DNA of 64,000 bases from Candidatus Omnitrophica bacterium UBA6210 (lineage in GTDB: Bacteria; Omnitrophota; Gorgyraeia; Velamenicoccales; Velamenicoccaceae). Below, one piece after another: positions 48,772 to 57,219 of this stretch. A program made the position numbers and the translations under genes. Where the stretch lies: contig DISM01000006.1 of NCBI GenBank assembly GCA_002421805.1, positions 186,001-250,000 of the forward strand. Direction: 5' to 3'. The notes beneath the pieces were generated by a model. It did no database searches. It was given only the letters and a program-made list of their open reading frames with translations, and had not been told where the DNA came from. The first letter of the stretch is position 1, and each line of letters opens with the position of its first letter.

Positions 48772-49866
48772 ATGAGAAGCGCACGCATTTCCGTATTTGT
48801 CACGATGCTTGTTCTGATCTGTATCGGCATCGTCATGATCTACAGCGCCAGCTCGATTGCCACCTGGCAGGCGAGCGGCGAGAGTTACGGTCTTCTCAAG
48901 AAACAGTGCCTCTATCTTTTTATCGGCTGCATCGCCATGGTCGGCGCGATGGCCGTGGATTACCATCTCCTGCGTCGTTTCGCCAAGCTTTTGCTTGCTA
49001 TTTCCGTCATTCCCCTTGTTCTCGTTTTGCTGCCGGGCATCTCCCGTGAAGTCGGCGGCGCCAAGCGTTGGCTGCATATCGCCGGATTCAATTACCAGCC
49101 GACGGAATTCGTGAAGGTCGCGTTCATCGTTTATCTTGCCGATTATCTGAATCGAAAAGCGGGTTATCTTAAAGAGTTCTGGAGGGGGTTTGTGCCGCCC
49201 ATGTGCGTCCTGGGCGCCATCACACTGTTGGTCCTTTTGCAGCCGGACCTGGGGACGGCGGTCTCTATGGTCGTTCTGACATTTACGATGTTGTTCGTAT
49301 CCGGCATCAGTTTGTCCCATATGCTGATCAGCGTTGTTGCGGCTTTGCCGGTTTTGTATTTGCTGGTGTTCCGCGTACCGTACCGCAGGGCGAGAATCCT
49401 GGCATTTTTGAATCCTTGGCTCGATCCTCAGGGGACGGGTTTCCAGATCATCCAGTCCCAGATCGCCCTCGGGTCCGGAGGTCTTTTCGGCCTGGGCCTG
49501 GGGCAGGGCCGCCAGAAGCTGTTTTATCTTCCCGCCGCGCACACGGATTTTATTTTTTCGATCATCGCCGAAGAACTTGGCCTGGTCGGCGCCTGCGCCG
49601 TTATCCTTCTTTTTATTTTCCTTATCTGGCAGATGGGCAGGATCATCCGGCAGGTCAATGATCCTTTTGGTAAACTGATTTGTGTCGGCGTCATGACGAT
49701 GGTCGCTTTTTCGGCGGTCGTCAACATAGGTGTTTCTATCGGCGCCCTTCCTACCAAGGGTCTGCCCTTGCCGTTTATCAGCTATGGAGGCTCCTCGCTT
49801 GTTTTTTACATGGTCGCCGTAGGCCTTCTGCTCAATGTGTCCAAATCCGAGGAGGTTGCTCTGTGA
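48772..49866 (+). CDS. ftsW: Lipid II polymerase FtsW
   Basis: 364-aa SEDS glycosyltransferase with about ten membrane helices; it polymerises lipid II at the septum with FtsI. GIVMIYSASS near 18-27, EVGGAKRWLHIAGFNYQPTE near 89-108 (RW and the P-x-E-x-x-K site), LLQPDLGTA near 150-158, HTDFIFSIIAEELGL near 258-272 and KGLPLPFISYGGSSL near 330-344 are hallmarks. Its place between murD and murG points to FtsW rather than RodA. No clear Shine-Dalgarno precedes it because the 8-bp array runs to the start codon. GTGA overlap with murG. Confidence 0.95.
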   Translation: MRSARISVFVTMLVLICIGIVMIYSASSIATWQASGESYGLLKKQCLYLFIGCIAMVGAMAVDYHLLRRFAKLLLAISVIPLVLVLLPGISREVGGAKRWLHIAGFNYQPTEFVKVAFIVYLADYLNRKAGYLKEFWRGFVPPMCVLGAITLLVLLQPDLGTAVSMVVLTFTMLFVSGISLSHMLISVVAALPVLYLLVFRVPYRRARILAFLNPWLDPQGTGFQIIQSQIALGSGGLFGLGLGQGRQKLFYLPAAHTDFIFSIIAEELGLVGACAVILLFIFLIWQMGRIIRQVNDPFGKLICVGVMTMVAFSAVVNIGVSIGALPTKGLPLPFISYGGSSLVFYMVAVGLLLNVSKSEEVAL

Positions 49867-50933
49867 GTCCGAGGGGCGCTGCAAAGATCATGGTCATTGC
49901 GGGCGGTTCCGGCGGGCACATTCTGCCGGCTGTCGCTTTTTGCGAGACCCTGGCAGAGGCGGACCGTCCGGGTCCAGCCGTTGTCTTTGTGACGTCGCGC
50001 AGCAAAGGGCTCGAGGAGCTTGTTGCGCCGACCGTCAAGACGTATGTCCTTTCAAGCCGCCGCAGTGTGGGAGGGATGTGCAGGCTGTTTTTCCAGGCGG
50101 CAGGGGTTTTGATGAAAGAACGGCCCGGCATCGTTGTGGGGTTCGGCGGTTATCTCACCGTGCCTTTTGCGGCTATGGGCAGGCTCCTGGGGGCGAAGGT
50201 CGTGATCCATGAACAGAATGTGCTCCCCGGGAGGGCCAACAGGATCCTGGGCGCCCTCATGGCCCACAGGATCATTATTTCTTTCGAGCGCAGCAGGGCC
50301 TACTTCGGGAAGAATAACAGGAAGGTGTTTCTGGCGCGTTATCCTTTGCGCCGCGCGCTCCAGCCCGTTGCGCGGCATGAGGCGCTCGCCCATCTGGGTT
50401 TGCGCGAGGGGTTCTTTACGGTTTTGGTCATTGGAGGCAGTCAGGGCGCCCACCGTCTGAATCAGGCATTTACGGACGCCGTGCGTCTCAACAAGGACAG
50501 GGGGCGTTGGCAGATCATCCATTGCAGCGGCGCCGCCGACCTGGATTCTGTGCGGCGTGCTTATGAGGGGCTCGGCGTGAAAAGCAAAGTGTTTGCTTTC
50601 CTCGCCCAGATGCACTATGCTTATTCTGTGGCGGATCTGGTCGTGGCGCGCTCAGGCGCCGGCTGCGTTCATGAGATGATGCGCTTCGGTCTTCCTTCTG
50701 TTCTCGTGCCGTATCCGCACGCGGGCCAGCACCAGCTGGAGAACGCCAGGGTCCTGGCCGAGAAAGGCGCGGCCCTGCTCTTGGAAGAGAAGCGCCTGAC
50801 GCCGGCATTATTGAGCGGCCTGCTCGATCTTTTTGCCGAGGATGCGTTCAGGCGCAAGACGATGGCGGCGATTGCGCGCTCCCTGGATGAGGCTTCGGAG
50901 AATATGTCTGTGGCGGAGGCGGTCCTGGCATGA
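49863..50933 (+). CDS. murG: Lipid II synthase MurG
   Basis: 356-aa GT28 glycosyltransferase that adds GlcNAc to lipid I on the inner face of the membrane. The N-terminal G-loop is MVIAGGSGGHILPAVAF near 10-26, GFGGYLTVPFAAMGRLLGA near 93-111 is the second G-loop, HEQNVLPGRANRIL follows, GGSQGAHRLN near 190-199 is the third, and ARSGAGCVHEMMRFGLPS near 260-277 binds UDP-GlcNAc. I chose GTG 49863, overlapping the ftsW stop; a longer frame lies inside ftsW. ATGA overlap with the peptidase gene. Confidence 0.95.
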   Translation: MSPRGAAKIMVIAGGSGGHILPAVAFCETLAEADRPGPAVVFVTSRSKGLEELVAPTVKTYVLSSRRSVGGMCRLFFQAAGVLMKERPGIVVGFGGYLTVPFAAMGRLLGAKVVIHEQNVLPGRANRILGALMAHRIIISFERSRAYFGKNNRKVFLARYPLRRALQPVARHEALAHLGLREGFFTVLVIGGSQGAHRLNQAFTDAVRLNKDRGRWQIIHCSGAADLDSVRRAYEGLGVKSKVFAFLAQMHYAYSVADLVVARSGAGCVHEMMRFGLPSVLVPYPHAGQHQLENARVLAEKGAALLLEEKRLTPALLSGLLDLFAEDAFRRKTMAAIARSLDEASENMSVAEAVLA

Positions 50934-51733
50934 AAAAAACATGGATGGCGTTATGGATGTGTTTTTTGTTCGTCGTCCCTGCGGCGCACGCCTATGATTT
51001 TCTTGAAGAGAAGAGCACGCACTTCATCATTTATTATGACAAGGGCGTCTCGAAGGATTTCGTCCGCACGGTCATCGATTACTCCGAGCGTTATTATAAT
51101 GAGCTGACGCAGAGGCTGGGGCTGGTCCGGTTCGATTACTGGACCTGGGACGAGCGGGCCAAAATTTACCTTTATCCCGACCAGGAAGCGTATATGAAAG
51201 AAATGGGGCAGCCGAGCTGGTCGGGCGGCGCCGCGGCCTACGAAAAAAAGTCGATCTGGACGTTTCCGCGCGAAGCGGGGTTTTTCGATTCTCTCCTGCC
51301 GCACGAGATCGGCCACATCATCCTGCGCGAGGCGATCGGTTCCCGAAAGGTCCCCTTGTGGTTCGAAGAAGGGATTGCTTCGTATCTGGAGCAGGCCAAG
51401 AGATACGGCGCCGAAAAGATCGTTCTGAATGCGATGCGCGACCGGACGTTCATCCCCCTCAAGGACCTTTCGTCCATCGACGGCTCAAGCCTTCGCGCGG
51501 CAGGGGAGGCCAATATATTTTATGCCGAGTCCGTCAGCCTCGTCAGCTACCTTGTCGATAAGTTCGGTGTGGAGCGGTTCAGCTATCTCTTGCGCAAGAT
51601 CAAAGACGGGATGGCGTTCGATGACGCTCTGGCATACGCCTTTTACGATATCCGCAGCGAAAGCGACCTTGGGAAGTATTGGGAAGAGTCTTTGAGGAAA
51701 AAGCTTAAAGGGGCCCCGCAGACCATCTTATGA
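50930..51733 (+). CDS. Secreted gluzincin-type peptidase (peptidase MA-like)
   Basis: 267-aa exported protein with a signal peptide (cut near AHA, residue 21) and a zinc-peptidase site: HEIGH at 125-129, followed by the third ligand in WFEEGIASY (Glu146 or Glu147), the spacing of gluzincins such as the peptidase MA-like family. The N-terminal THFIIYYDKG segment is typical of these proteins. It is translationally coupled (ATGA) to murG on one side and to murC on the other, so it belongs to the wall operon. No substrate is known; a periplasmic role in wall or envelope maturation is inference. Not a standard dcw member. Confidence 0.87.
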   Translation: MKKTWMALWMCFLFVVPAAHAYDFLEEKSTHFIIYYDKGVSKDFVRTVIDYSERYYNELTQRLGLVRFDYWTWDERAKIYLYPDQEAYMKEMGQPSWSGGAAAYEKKSIWTFPREAGFFDSLLPHEIGHIILREAIGSRKVPLWFEEGIASYLEQAKRYGAEKIVLNAMRDRTFIPLKDLSSIDGSSLRAAGEANIFYAESVSLVSYLVDKFGVERFSYLLRKIKDGMAFDDALAYAFYDIRSESDLGKYWEESLRKKLKGAPQTIL

Positions 51734-53091
51734 CACCACGGCATATCCACTTCATCGGCATCGGGGGCATCGGCGTCAGCGGGATCGCGCAACTGGCCCT
51801 TAGGCACGGACATCAGGTTTCCGGCTCGGACCTTAAATCCTCCGCGATCACCCAGAAACTCTCCCAGGCGGGCGCAAAGATTTCCATAGGCCATGATGCG
51901 TCGCATGTCGTCGGATCCGACCTCGTTGTTTATTCCTCCGCTATCCGCCAGGAAAACCCTGAAATGCAGGAGGCCCGCCGCCTCGGCATCCCTATCAAGA
52001 AGCGCGCCGAGTTTTTGAGCGACCTGATGGCCGACAAGACGGTCGTGACGGTGACAGGGGCCCATGGAAAGACGACGACCTCTTCTTTAGCCGCGAAACT
52101 GTTGGTGACGGCGGGCCTGAAGCCGACGGTGGCTGTGGGCGGCATCCTGCGCGAGGACGGCGACAACATGAAATTCGGCGACAGCCCTTTTTTTGTGGCC
52201 GAGGCCGATGAGAGCGACGGGACCTTTTTGTGTTACACGCCTACGTATTCGATCATCACCAATATCGACAAAGAACATCTGGATCATTACGGGACATACG
52301 AGCATTTGATCGAGGCGTTCGAAATCTTCGTGGGCCAGACGAAACCCGAGGGGTGCGTGATCTACTTTCAGGAGGATCCCGTCCTGGACATGATCGTTTC
52401 CAAAAGCGGGGTCCGGGCCGTCACATACGGTTTTTCGCCGGAGGCCGATTTTTATCCGTTAAATATCTCTTTGGCGCATTGCCGGATCTCTTTTGACTGC
52501 GCTACCGGTTCCGAGGTCCTGGGGCCTGTCGTTTTGAATTTGGCGGGTAGGCATAACATCGCCAACGCCCTGGCCATCGTGGCACTGGGACGACGGCTGG
52601 GCCTGGATTTTAAGGTCATCCAAAAGGCCCTGGAAGAGTTCAAGGGCGTCGAACGCCGTTTTCAGATCAAATATGAGACTGCGGAACTTTCCGTCGTGGA
52701 TGATTATGCCCATCATCCGACGGAGATCGCCGCGACGATCGAGGCCGCGAGGTTGTGCGCGCGCAAGCGCGTGATCGTCGTTTTCCAGCCGCATCGCTTC
52801 AGCCGCACCAAGCTCCTTTTGGACATGTTCCCGAAGAGCTTTGAAAAGAGCGATTATCTGGTGGTGACGGATATTTATGGCGCCGGCGAGGATCCGCTGG
52901 AAGGTGTTTCGGCTCAAGGGCTGGCCGACCGCGTCAGGAGCGCGACGCGCCTGTCTGTTGATTATGTGGGGAAAGATAAACTCATCGAGCATCTTAAGGG
53001 GCGTGTCCAGAAGGACGATCTCGTGCTTTTTCTGGGGGCGGGCGATATCACCAGGTTGAGCGATGAATTTGCCAAAAGCCTTCAAAAATAA
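51730..53091 (+). CDS. murC: UDP-MurNAc-L-alanine ligase MurC
   Basis: 453-aa Mur ligase that adds the first amino acid. HFIGIGGIGVSGIAQLAL near 6-23 and SGSDLK open the N-terminal domain, VTGAHGKTTTSS near 107-118 is the ATP loop, EADESDGTF near 157-165 and NIDKEHLDHYG near 177-187 follow, and VDDYAHHPTEIAATI near 320-334 is diagnostic. The start overlaps the peptidase gene by four bases and the end overlaps murB by 29 bases. Confidence 0.96.
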   Translation: MTPRHIHFIGIGGIGVSGIAQLALRHGHQVSGSDLKSSAITQKLSQAGAKISIGHDASHVVGSDLVVYSSAIRQENPEMQEARRLGIPIKKRAEFLSDLMADKTVVTVTGAHGKTTTSSLAAKLLVTAGLKPTVAVGGILREDGDNMKFGDSPFFVAEADESDGTFLCYTPTYSIITNIDKEHLDHYGTYEHLIEAFEIFVGQTKPEGCVIYFQEDPVLDMIVSKSGVRAVTYGFSPEADFYPLNISLAHCRISFDCATGSEVLGPVVLNLAGRHNIANALAIVALGRRLGLDFKVIQKALEEFKGVERRFQIKYETAELSVVDDYAHHPTEIAATIEAARLCARKRVIVVFQPHRFSRTKLLLDMFPKSFEKSDYLVVTDIYGAGEDPLEGVSAQGLADRVRSATRLSVDYVGKDKLIEHLKGRVQKDDLVLFLGAGDITRLSDEFAKSLQK

Positions 53092-53968
53092 GGTCAAGAA
53101 GGGCGAGTTCCTGCGGCGTCATACGACGTTCGGTATCGGCGGGGAGGCCCTGGGGTGGTATGAACCCCTCGACAGCCGGGAGCTCTCGGGTTTTTTAAAG
53201 CGCTTGCCGAAAGGTACGGATGTCTTTGCCATCGGCGCCGGCAGTAACCTGCTTGTCAGGGACGGCCGCATCAGCAAGATTTTCATACGTTTTTCTAAGC
53301 CCTTTTTCCGCAAGATTGATATTTCCGGCGTGCGTGTGAGGGCGGGGGCGGGAGTTTCCTTGGGGGCATTGGCCAGGGCGCTGGTTGATCAAGGGCTGAC
53401 GGGGCATGAATTTTTGTCGGGCATCCCGGGAACTCTCGGAGGGGCGGTGGCGATGAACGCGGGCGCCAGGACTGTGTTCGACGATTCCGGAACATATCGC
53501 GAGATCAAGGATATCGTGGAGGACGTGGAGGTCATGGACCGCCGCGGCCGGGTGAGGATACTTGGGAAAGACAAAATAAAGTTTTCTTACCGGCATTCTT
53601 CGCTGGGGCCGTTGTTCATCCTGGCGGCGTCTTTGAAACTTCGGCGCGGCTCCGTAGCCCAGGGCCGGAAAATGATCGCGCGGATCCAAAGGGAGAGACG
53701 GACGCGCCAGGAGTTGTCTTATCCAAGCGCCGGGAGCTTTTTCAGGAACCCCCGAGGAGGCGATTCCGCCGGACGCCTGATCGATCTCTGCGGGCTCAAG
53801 GGCGCCCGCGTCGGATGCGCCTGCGTCAGTTCCAAGCACGCGAATTTTATCCTGAATAAGGGCGGGGCGACATGCGACGATGTCATGAAGCTCATGGAAA
53901 TTATCCGTAAAACCGTGTATAATCGTTACAAAATTCGTTTACATCCCGAGGTGAAGATTGTCGGTTAA
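53063..53968 (+). CDS. murB: UDP-N-acetylenolpyruvoylglucosamine reductase MurB
   Basis: 301-aa FAD enzyme that reduces the enolpyruvyl group to make UDP-MurNAc. HTTFGIGGEA near 20-29, AIGAGSNLLVRDG near 56-68, SGIPGTLGGAVAMNAGA near 120-136, FSYRHSSL, and PSAGSFFRNP near 222-231 (with the proton-donor Ser) are present. The short YxxG-less layout and length fit the type II, Bacillus-like enzyme. Its start lies inside the murC end. The downstream TTG start of ddl overlaps its last 11 bases. Confidence 0.95.
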   Translation: MNLPKAFKNKVKKGEFLRRHTTFGIGGEALGWYEPLDSRELSGFLKRLPKGTDVFAIGAGSNLLVRDGRISKIFIRFSKPFFRKIDISGVRVRAGAGVSLGALARALVDQGLTGHEFLSGIPGTLGGAVAMNAGARTVFDDSGTYREIKDIVEDVEVMDRRGRVRILGKDKIKFSYRHSSLGPLFILAASLKLRRGSVAQGRKMIARIQRERRTRQELSYPSAGSFFRNPRGGDSAGRLIDLCGLKGARVGCACVSSKHANFILNKGGATCDDVMKLMEIIRKTVYNRYKIRLHPEVKIVG

Positions 53969-54911
53969 TGCAGGACGTATCGGAGTCATGATGGGGGGGT
54001 GTTCTTCCGAGAGGGAGATATCCCTGAAGTCCGGCCGTGCCGTTGTCGGCGCGCTGCAGGAAGGCGGGTTTGACGTCATCGCTTTGGATGTGACGAGCGA
54101 GACGCAGGAGGAGGTCCGCAGGCTGATCCGCGAGAACATGGTGGATGTTGTTTTTGTCGCCATGCACGGCGGGTTCGGCGAGGACGGCCGTCTCCAGGAT
54201 ATCCTTGAAAAGATCCCCGTCCGTTATACCGGACCCGGCACGCGGGCCAGCCGCATGGCGATGGACAAGATTGTTTCCCGCCGCTGCTTCGCTCAGGCGG
54301 GTTTGCATGTGCCCCGTTCTGTTGTCGCAAAGAAAGGCCGGAGATATCCATTCATGACGAGGTGGCTCCGGGCCCCATTTGTGGTCAAGCCTTCGGCTCA
54401 GGGTTCAAGTATCGGCATCAGCTTTGTTGCCGACCGCAGGGACCTGCCTCGCGCGATCACCGAAGCGCACCGTTACGGCGAGGACGTCCTTGTCGAAGAA
54501 TTTATCCGCGGCCGCGAACTGACGGTGGCCATCGTGAATGACCGGCCCCTTCCGGTTGTGGAGATCAGACCCAAAAGAGGTTTTTTTGATTTTGAGGCCA
54601 AGTATCACAAGGGGTTGACGGATTATATTGTCCCGGCCCCTCTGGATTCAAGCTTGGCTGCGCGCATCCAGGCTGATGCGCTTAAGGCGTATCGGGTCCT
54701 CGGATGCCGGCACCTTTCCCGCGTGGATGTGATCCTGAAAGACGAGAAGACCCCTTATATCCTTGAGGTCAATACGATTCCCGGCATGACGGAAACGAGC
54801 CTTTTGCCTAAGGCGGCGGCGGCCGCGGGAATGAACTTTGTCCAATTGTGCCGTTCTCTTGTCGAGATGGCCTGTGCGCAAGCGTTTGAACCGGCAACAG
54901 TGTCCTGTTGA
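53958..54911 (+). CDS. ddl: D-alanine-D-alanine ligase
   Basis: 317-aa ATP-grasp enzyme that makes D-Ala-D-Ala for MurF. GVMMGGCSSEREISLKSG near 9-26 (normally GGxSxEREVSL), HGGFGEDGRLQDILE near 70-84, YTGPGTRASRMAMDK near 90-104, VKPSAQGSSIGIS near 140-152 and ILEVNTIPGMTETSL near 274-288 mark the active site. The start TTG 53958 is supported by GAGGTG four bases upstream; ATG 53988 would cut off the first strand. It overlaps the end of murB. Confidence 0.95.
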   Translation: MSVNAGRIGVMMGGCSSEREISLKSGRAVVGALQEGGFDVIALDVTSETQEEVRRLIRENMVDVVFVAMHGGFGEDGRLQDILEKIPVRYTGPGTRASRMAMDKIVSRRCFAQAGLHVPRSVVAKKGRRYPFMTRWLRAPFVVKPSAQGSSIGISFVADRRDLPRAITEAHRYGEDVLVEEFIRGRELTVAIVNDRPLPVVEIRPKRGFFDFEAKYHKGLTDYIVPAPLDSSLAARIQADALKAYRVLGCRHLSRVDVILKDEKTPYILEVNTIPGMTETSLLPKAAAAAGMNFVQLCRSLVEMACAQAFEPATVSC

Positions 54912-54918
54912 TCGACCT

Positions 54919-55719
54919 ATGGCGAAGAAAAAAAAGAACAACAGCAACGGCTGGTCGTTTTTCCTTCTGGTGGTCCTGCCTTTGGCGGCGATCGTCCTTT
55001 CCAGCTGGGCGATCGTCAAGGGTATCCAGAATTACGTCACCACATCCCATTATTTCAAGATCCGTGAATTGCGCGCCGAAGGGATCAGTGATCAACGGTA
55101 CCTGGAGATGATCAAGAACGATGTCGTCGGCGTCAATATTTTTCGCTTGGATGCGGTCGATCTGGCGGCCAGGACACGCAGGCGTTTTCCCAACTTTTAT
55201 TCCGTGAGCGTCCGCCGCATCCTGCCGTCACAGCTTCTGATCGTCGCCAAGGAGCGCCTGCCTGTTGTCTGGATCAAGAGGGACGTCTATTATCTGATGG
55301 ATGCCAACGGTGTTGTCGTCGGAACAGCGGGTTTGGATGAGACACCGACCCTGCCGCTTTTGGCCGGCATGGAGGGCAAGCTGACCAGGCTTAAAACGGG
55401 CGCGTCTTATTCTTCGGCGGCCCTGCACAGGGCCCTGGTTTTAGCCAAGATCCTGAAAGCGCGCGCCGGAGATATCCGCGAGGCCGTCCCCGGTATGCCC
55501 ATGTCCGTGATACGGCTGGATGCGACAGACCCGGATGAATTGTCTTTTTATCTCGGCCCGGATATCGAGGTGAAGGCCGGCGACAGGAACTTTGACAGCC
55601 GCATTTCGCTGTTGCCGGCGATCTTGAGGACGATCTCAAGCGATATGGGGCGTATCAAATATATCGACCTGCGTCCCAAGGAACCTGTGGTAGCCACGAA
55701 GGACACCCCCAAACGATAG
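54919..55719 (+). CDS. ftsQ: Cell-division protein FtsQ/DivIB
   Basis: 266-aa bitopic protein that recruits FtsL/FtsB to the septum. It has a basic cytoplasmic start (MAKKKKNN), one membrane helix near 12-34 (FFLLVVLPLAAIVLSSWAIV), a POTRA domain near 48-118 (FKIRELRAEGISDQRYLEMI, VNIFRLDAVDLAARTRRRFP) and a beta domain (LLIVAKERLPVVWIKRDVYYLMDANG). I chose ATG 54919, eight bases after the ddl stop. Sequence match to FtsQ is modest and gene order supports it strongly. Confidence 0.9.
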   Translation: MAKKKKNNSNGWSFFLLVVLPLAAIVLSSWAIVKGIQNYVTTSHYFKIRELRAEGISDQRYLEMIKNDVVGVNIFRLDAVDLAARTRRRFPNFYSVSVRRILPSQLLIVAKERLPVVWIKRDVYYLMDANGVVVGTAGLDETPTLPLLAGMEGKLTRLKTGASYSSAALHRALVLAKILKARAGDIREAVPGMPMSVIRLDATDPDELSFYLGPDIEVKAGDRNFDSRISLLPAILRTISSDMGRIKYIDLRPKEPVVATKDTPKR

Positions 55720-55726
55720 GCATCTC

Positions 55727-56986
55727 ATGACACTTTTGAAGAAAGACAAAAAGAAGACGGAACGTAACGTATTTTATGCCCTCGACATCGGCTCGCAGAA
55801 GATGACGCTCGGCAGCGCGTGTGTCGCCGGCGACCACGAACACCTGGAAGACGTTGTCCTGGAGAGCATGCCGGTCCGGGGGATCTTTAAGGGGGTCGTC
55901 AATGACCTGGCGCTTCTTTCGGACAGCATCCGTCAGGTCGCAAAGCGCATGGAAACCCGCCGGGGACACAAGATCTCGCGCCTGGCTGTCAGTATCAATG
56001 GGAATTATATCCAGGCGAGGCACAGCATAGCGGCTGTCGCCTTGGCGGAGCGGGGCACGCGCACCATCACCAAACGGGACGTGGATCGCCTCAACCAGCA
56101 GACGCGCACGCTGGGGCTCGAACTCGATGAACACCTTTTGCACGAGTATCCTCAAGGGTATTCCGTCGACCGGCATAACATGACGCTCAATCCCCTCGGG
56201 CTTCACGGCCGCAAGCTTCAGGAAGATTTATTGCTGGTCTGCTCGCCGGCATCTTACGTGGAGAATATTGTCCGTGCCGTCGAACATGCCGGCTGCGACG
56301 TTACGTCGGTCGCTTATTCCGGGATCGCGGCCGCGCAGGCCGTTCTTTCTGCGGACGAGAGGGACAAAGGGGCGGTTCTCGTGGACGTAGGAGAGACGCT
56401 GACGGGCGTGGTGATCACCCAGGAAGGGGTCGTGCGGCATCTGTGCATTCTGTCATTCGGCGGCAAGAACATTACGGAGATCGTCGCGAATTTCTGCCGC
56501 GTTCCTCTGGCGTCTGCGGACGAGATCAAAAGGACATCTCTGGAGTTGACGGCAGAAGGCGAGGAATCCGAAGAGGTCATGATCAAGTCCGATGATGCAT
56601 ACCATTCCGTCAAAAAGGCGGATCTGGCCGGCGCCATTTCGCCTGAGATCGATAAATTCCTCGAACTCCTCAAGAAAGCGATCTTTGACAGCGGCATCGA
56701 GAATGTTTCTTCTTTCGGCGTTGTCGTGGTGGGTGGCTTGAGCCTTTTGGAGGGGTTGCTGGAAAGAATGGAACGGACACTGGGGCTTTCGGTAAGACTG
56801 GGCCTTCCCAGGGAGGCGGGCCAGCTTGCTCTTTCTCATGCGCCTTTACATGCTTCAGCCATAGGGTTGCTGGAGATGCAACTTCAGGATTACTGCAATT
56901 CCCGTTTTTTCCTCCAGGCCCGGCAAAAGGGGCCCTGGCGCAAGCTTTCCGATTATCTCGCCGACCTCTACCACGATTATTTTTAA
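55727..56986 (+). CDS. ftsA: Cell-division actin-like protein FtsA
   Basis: 419-aa actin-fold ATPase that tethers FtsZ to the membrane. Phosphate-1 region is YALDIGSQKMTLG near 12-24, the SHS2/1C domain follows near 85-160, phosphate-2 region VLVDVGETLTGVVIT near 215-229, adenosine region VVVVGGLSLLEGL near 328-340. The last 15 residues (WRKLSDYLADLYHDYF-like) form the amphipathic membrane-targeting helix. ftsZ, its partner and usual next gene, is not downstream. The stop codon lies inside a 21-nt repeat. Confidence 0.95.
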   Translation: MTLLKKDKKKTERNVFYALDIGSQKMTLGSACVAGDHEHLEDVVLESMPVRGIFKGVVNDLALLSDSIRQVAKRMETRRGHKISRLAVSINGNYIQARHSIAAVALAERGTRTITKRDVDRLNQQTRTLGLELDEHLLHEYPQGYSVDRHNMTLNPLGLHGRKLQEDLLLVCSPASYVENIVRAVEHAGCDVTSVAYSGIAAAQAVLSADERDKGAVLVDVGETLTGVVITQEGVVRHLCILSFGGKNITEIVANFCRVPLASADEIKRTSLELTAEGEESEEVMIKSDDAYHSVKKADLAGAISPEIDKFLELLKKAIFDSGIENVSSFGVVVVGGLSLLEGLLERMERTLGLSVRLGLPREAGQLALSHAPLHASAIGLLEMQLQDYCNSRFFLQARQKGPWRKLSDYLADLYHDYF

Positions 56987-57000
56987 TGAGGGCATGACTT
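56980..57000 (+). repeat. Left copy of a 21-nt inverted repeat
   Basis: Reads TTTTTAATGAGGGCATGACTT less one base at most in any quoted part; its exact reverse complement lies at 62512-62532. It covers the ftsA stop codon. It also starts a local stem, ATGACTTAGC (56994-57003) with GCTGAGTCAT about 23 bases later. Confidence 0.75.
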
Positions 57001-57143
57001 AGCGAGCCGATGGCCGTAGGCGGCGAAGCTGAGTCATAAGCCCGATTAATCCGCCGATGCACTGGTGGCGGATGGATCAGGGCATGGTGTTCAGGAAGTT
57101 GCCGCAAAGCGCCTGGCGCCGCAAGTCCTCTGCAGTGTCCTCA

Positions 57144-57172
57144 TTGACACTCCGCCGGATTTGTGTTACTTT
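57144..57172 (+). promoter_or_regulatory. Promoter of yggS-proC
   Basis: Perfect TTGACA (57144-57149), 17-base spacer, TACTTT (57167-57172), a weaker -10. Transcription would start near 57179, about 40 bases before yggS. Confidence 0.6.
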
Positions 57173-57219
57173 ACCCCGTTGGATGTAAAGGTTGTCGAGC
57201 GTGAGAATTTTTGAAGACG

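Noticed and set aside
49680..49862. Longer MurG starting at 49680
   Set aside because: The added residues overlap ftsW in another frame and MurG starts normally at the GTG inside the ftsW stop.
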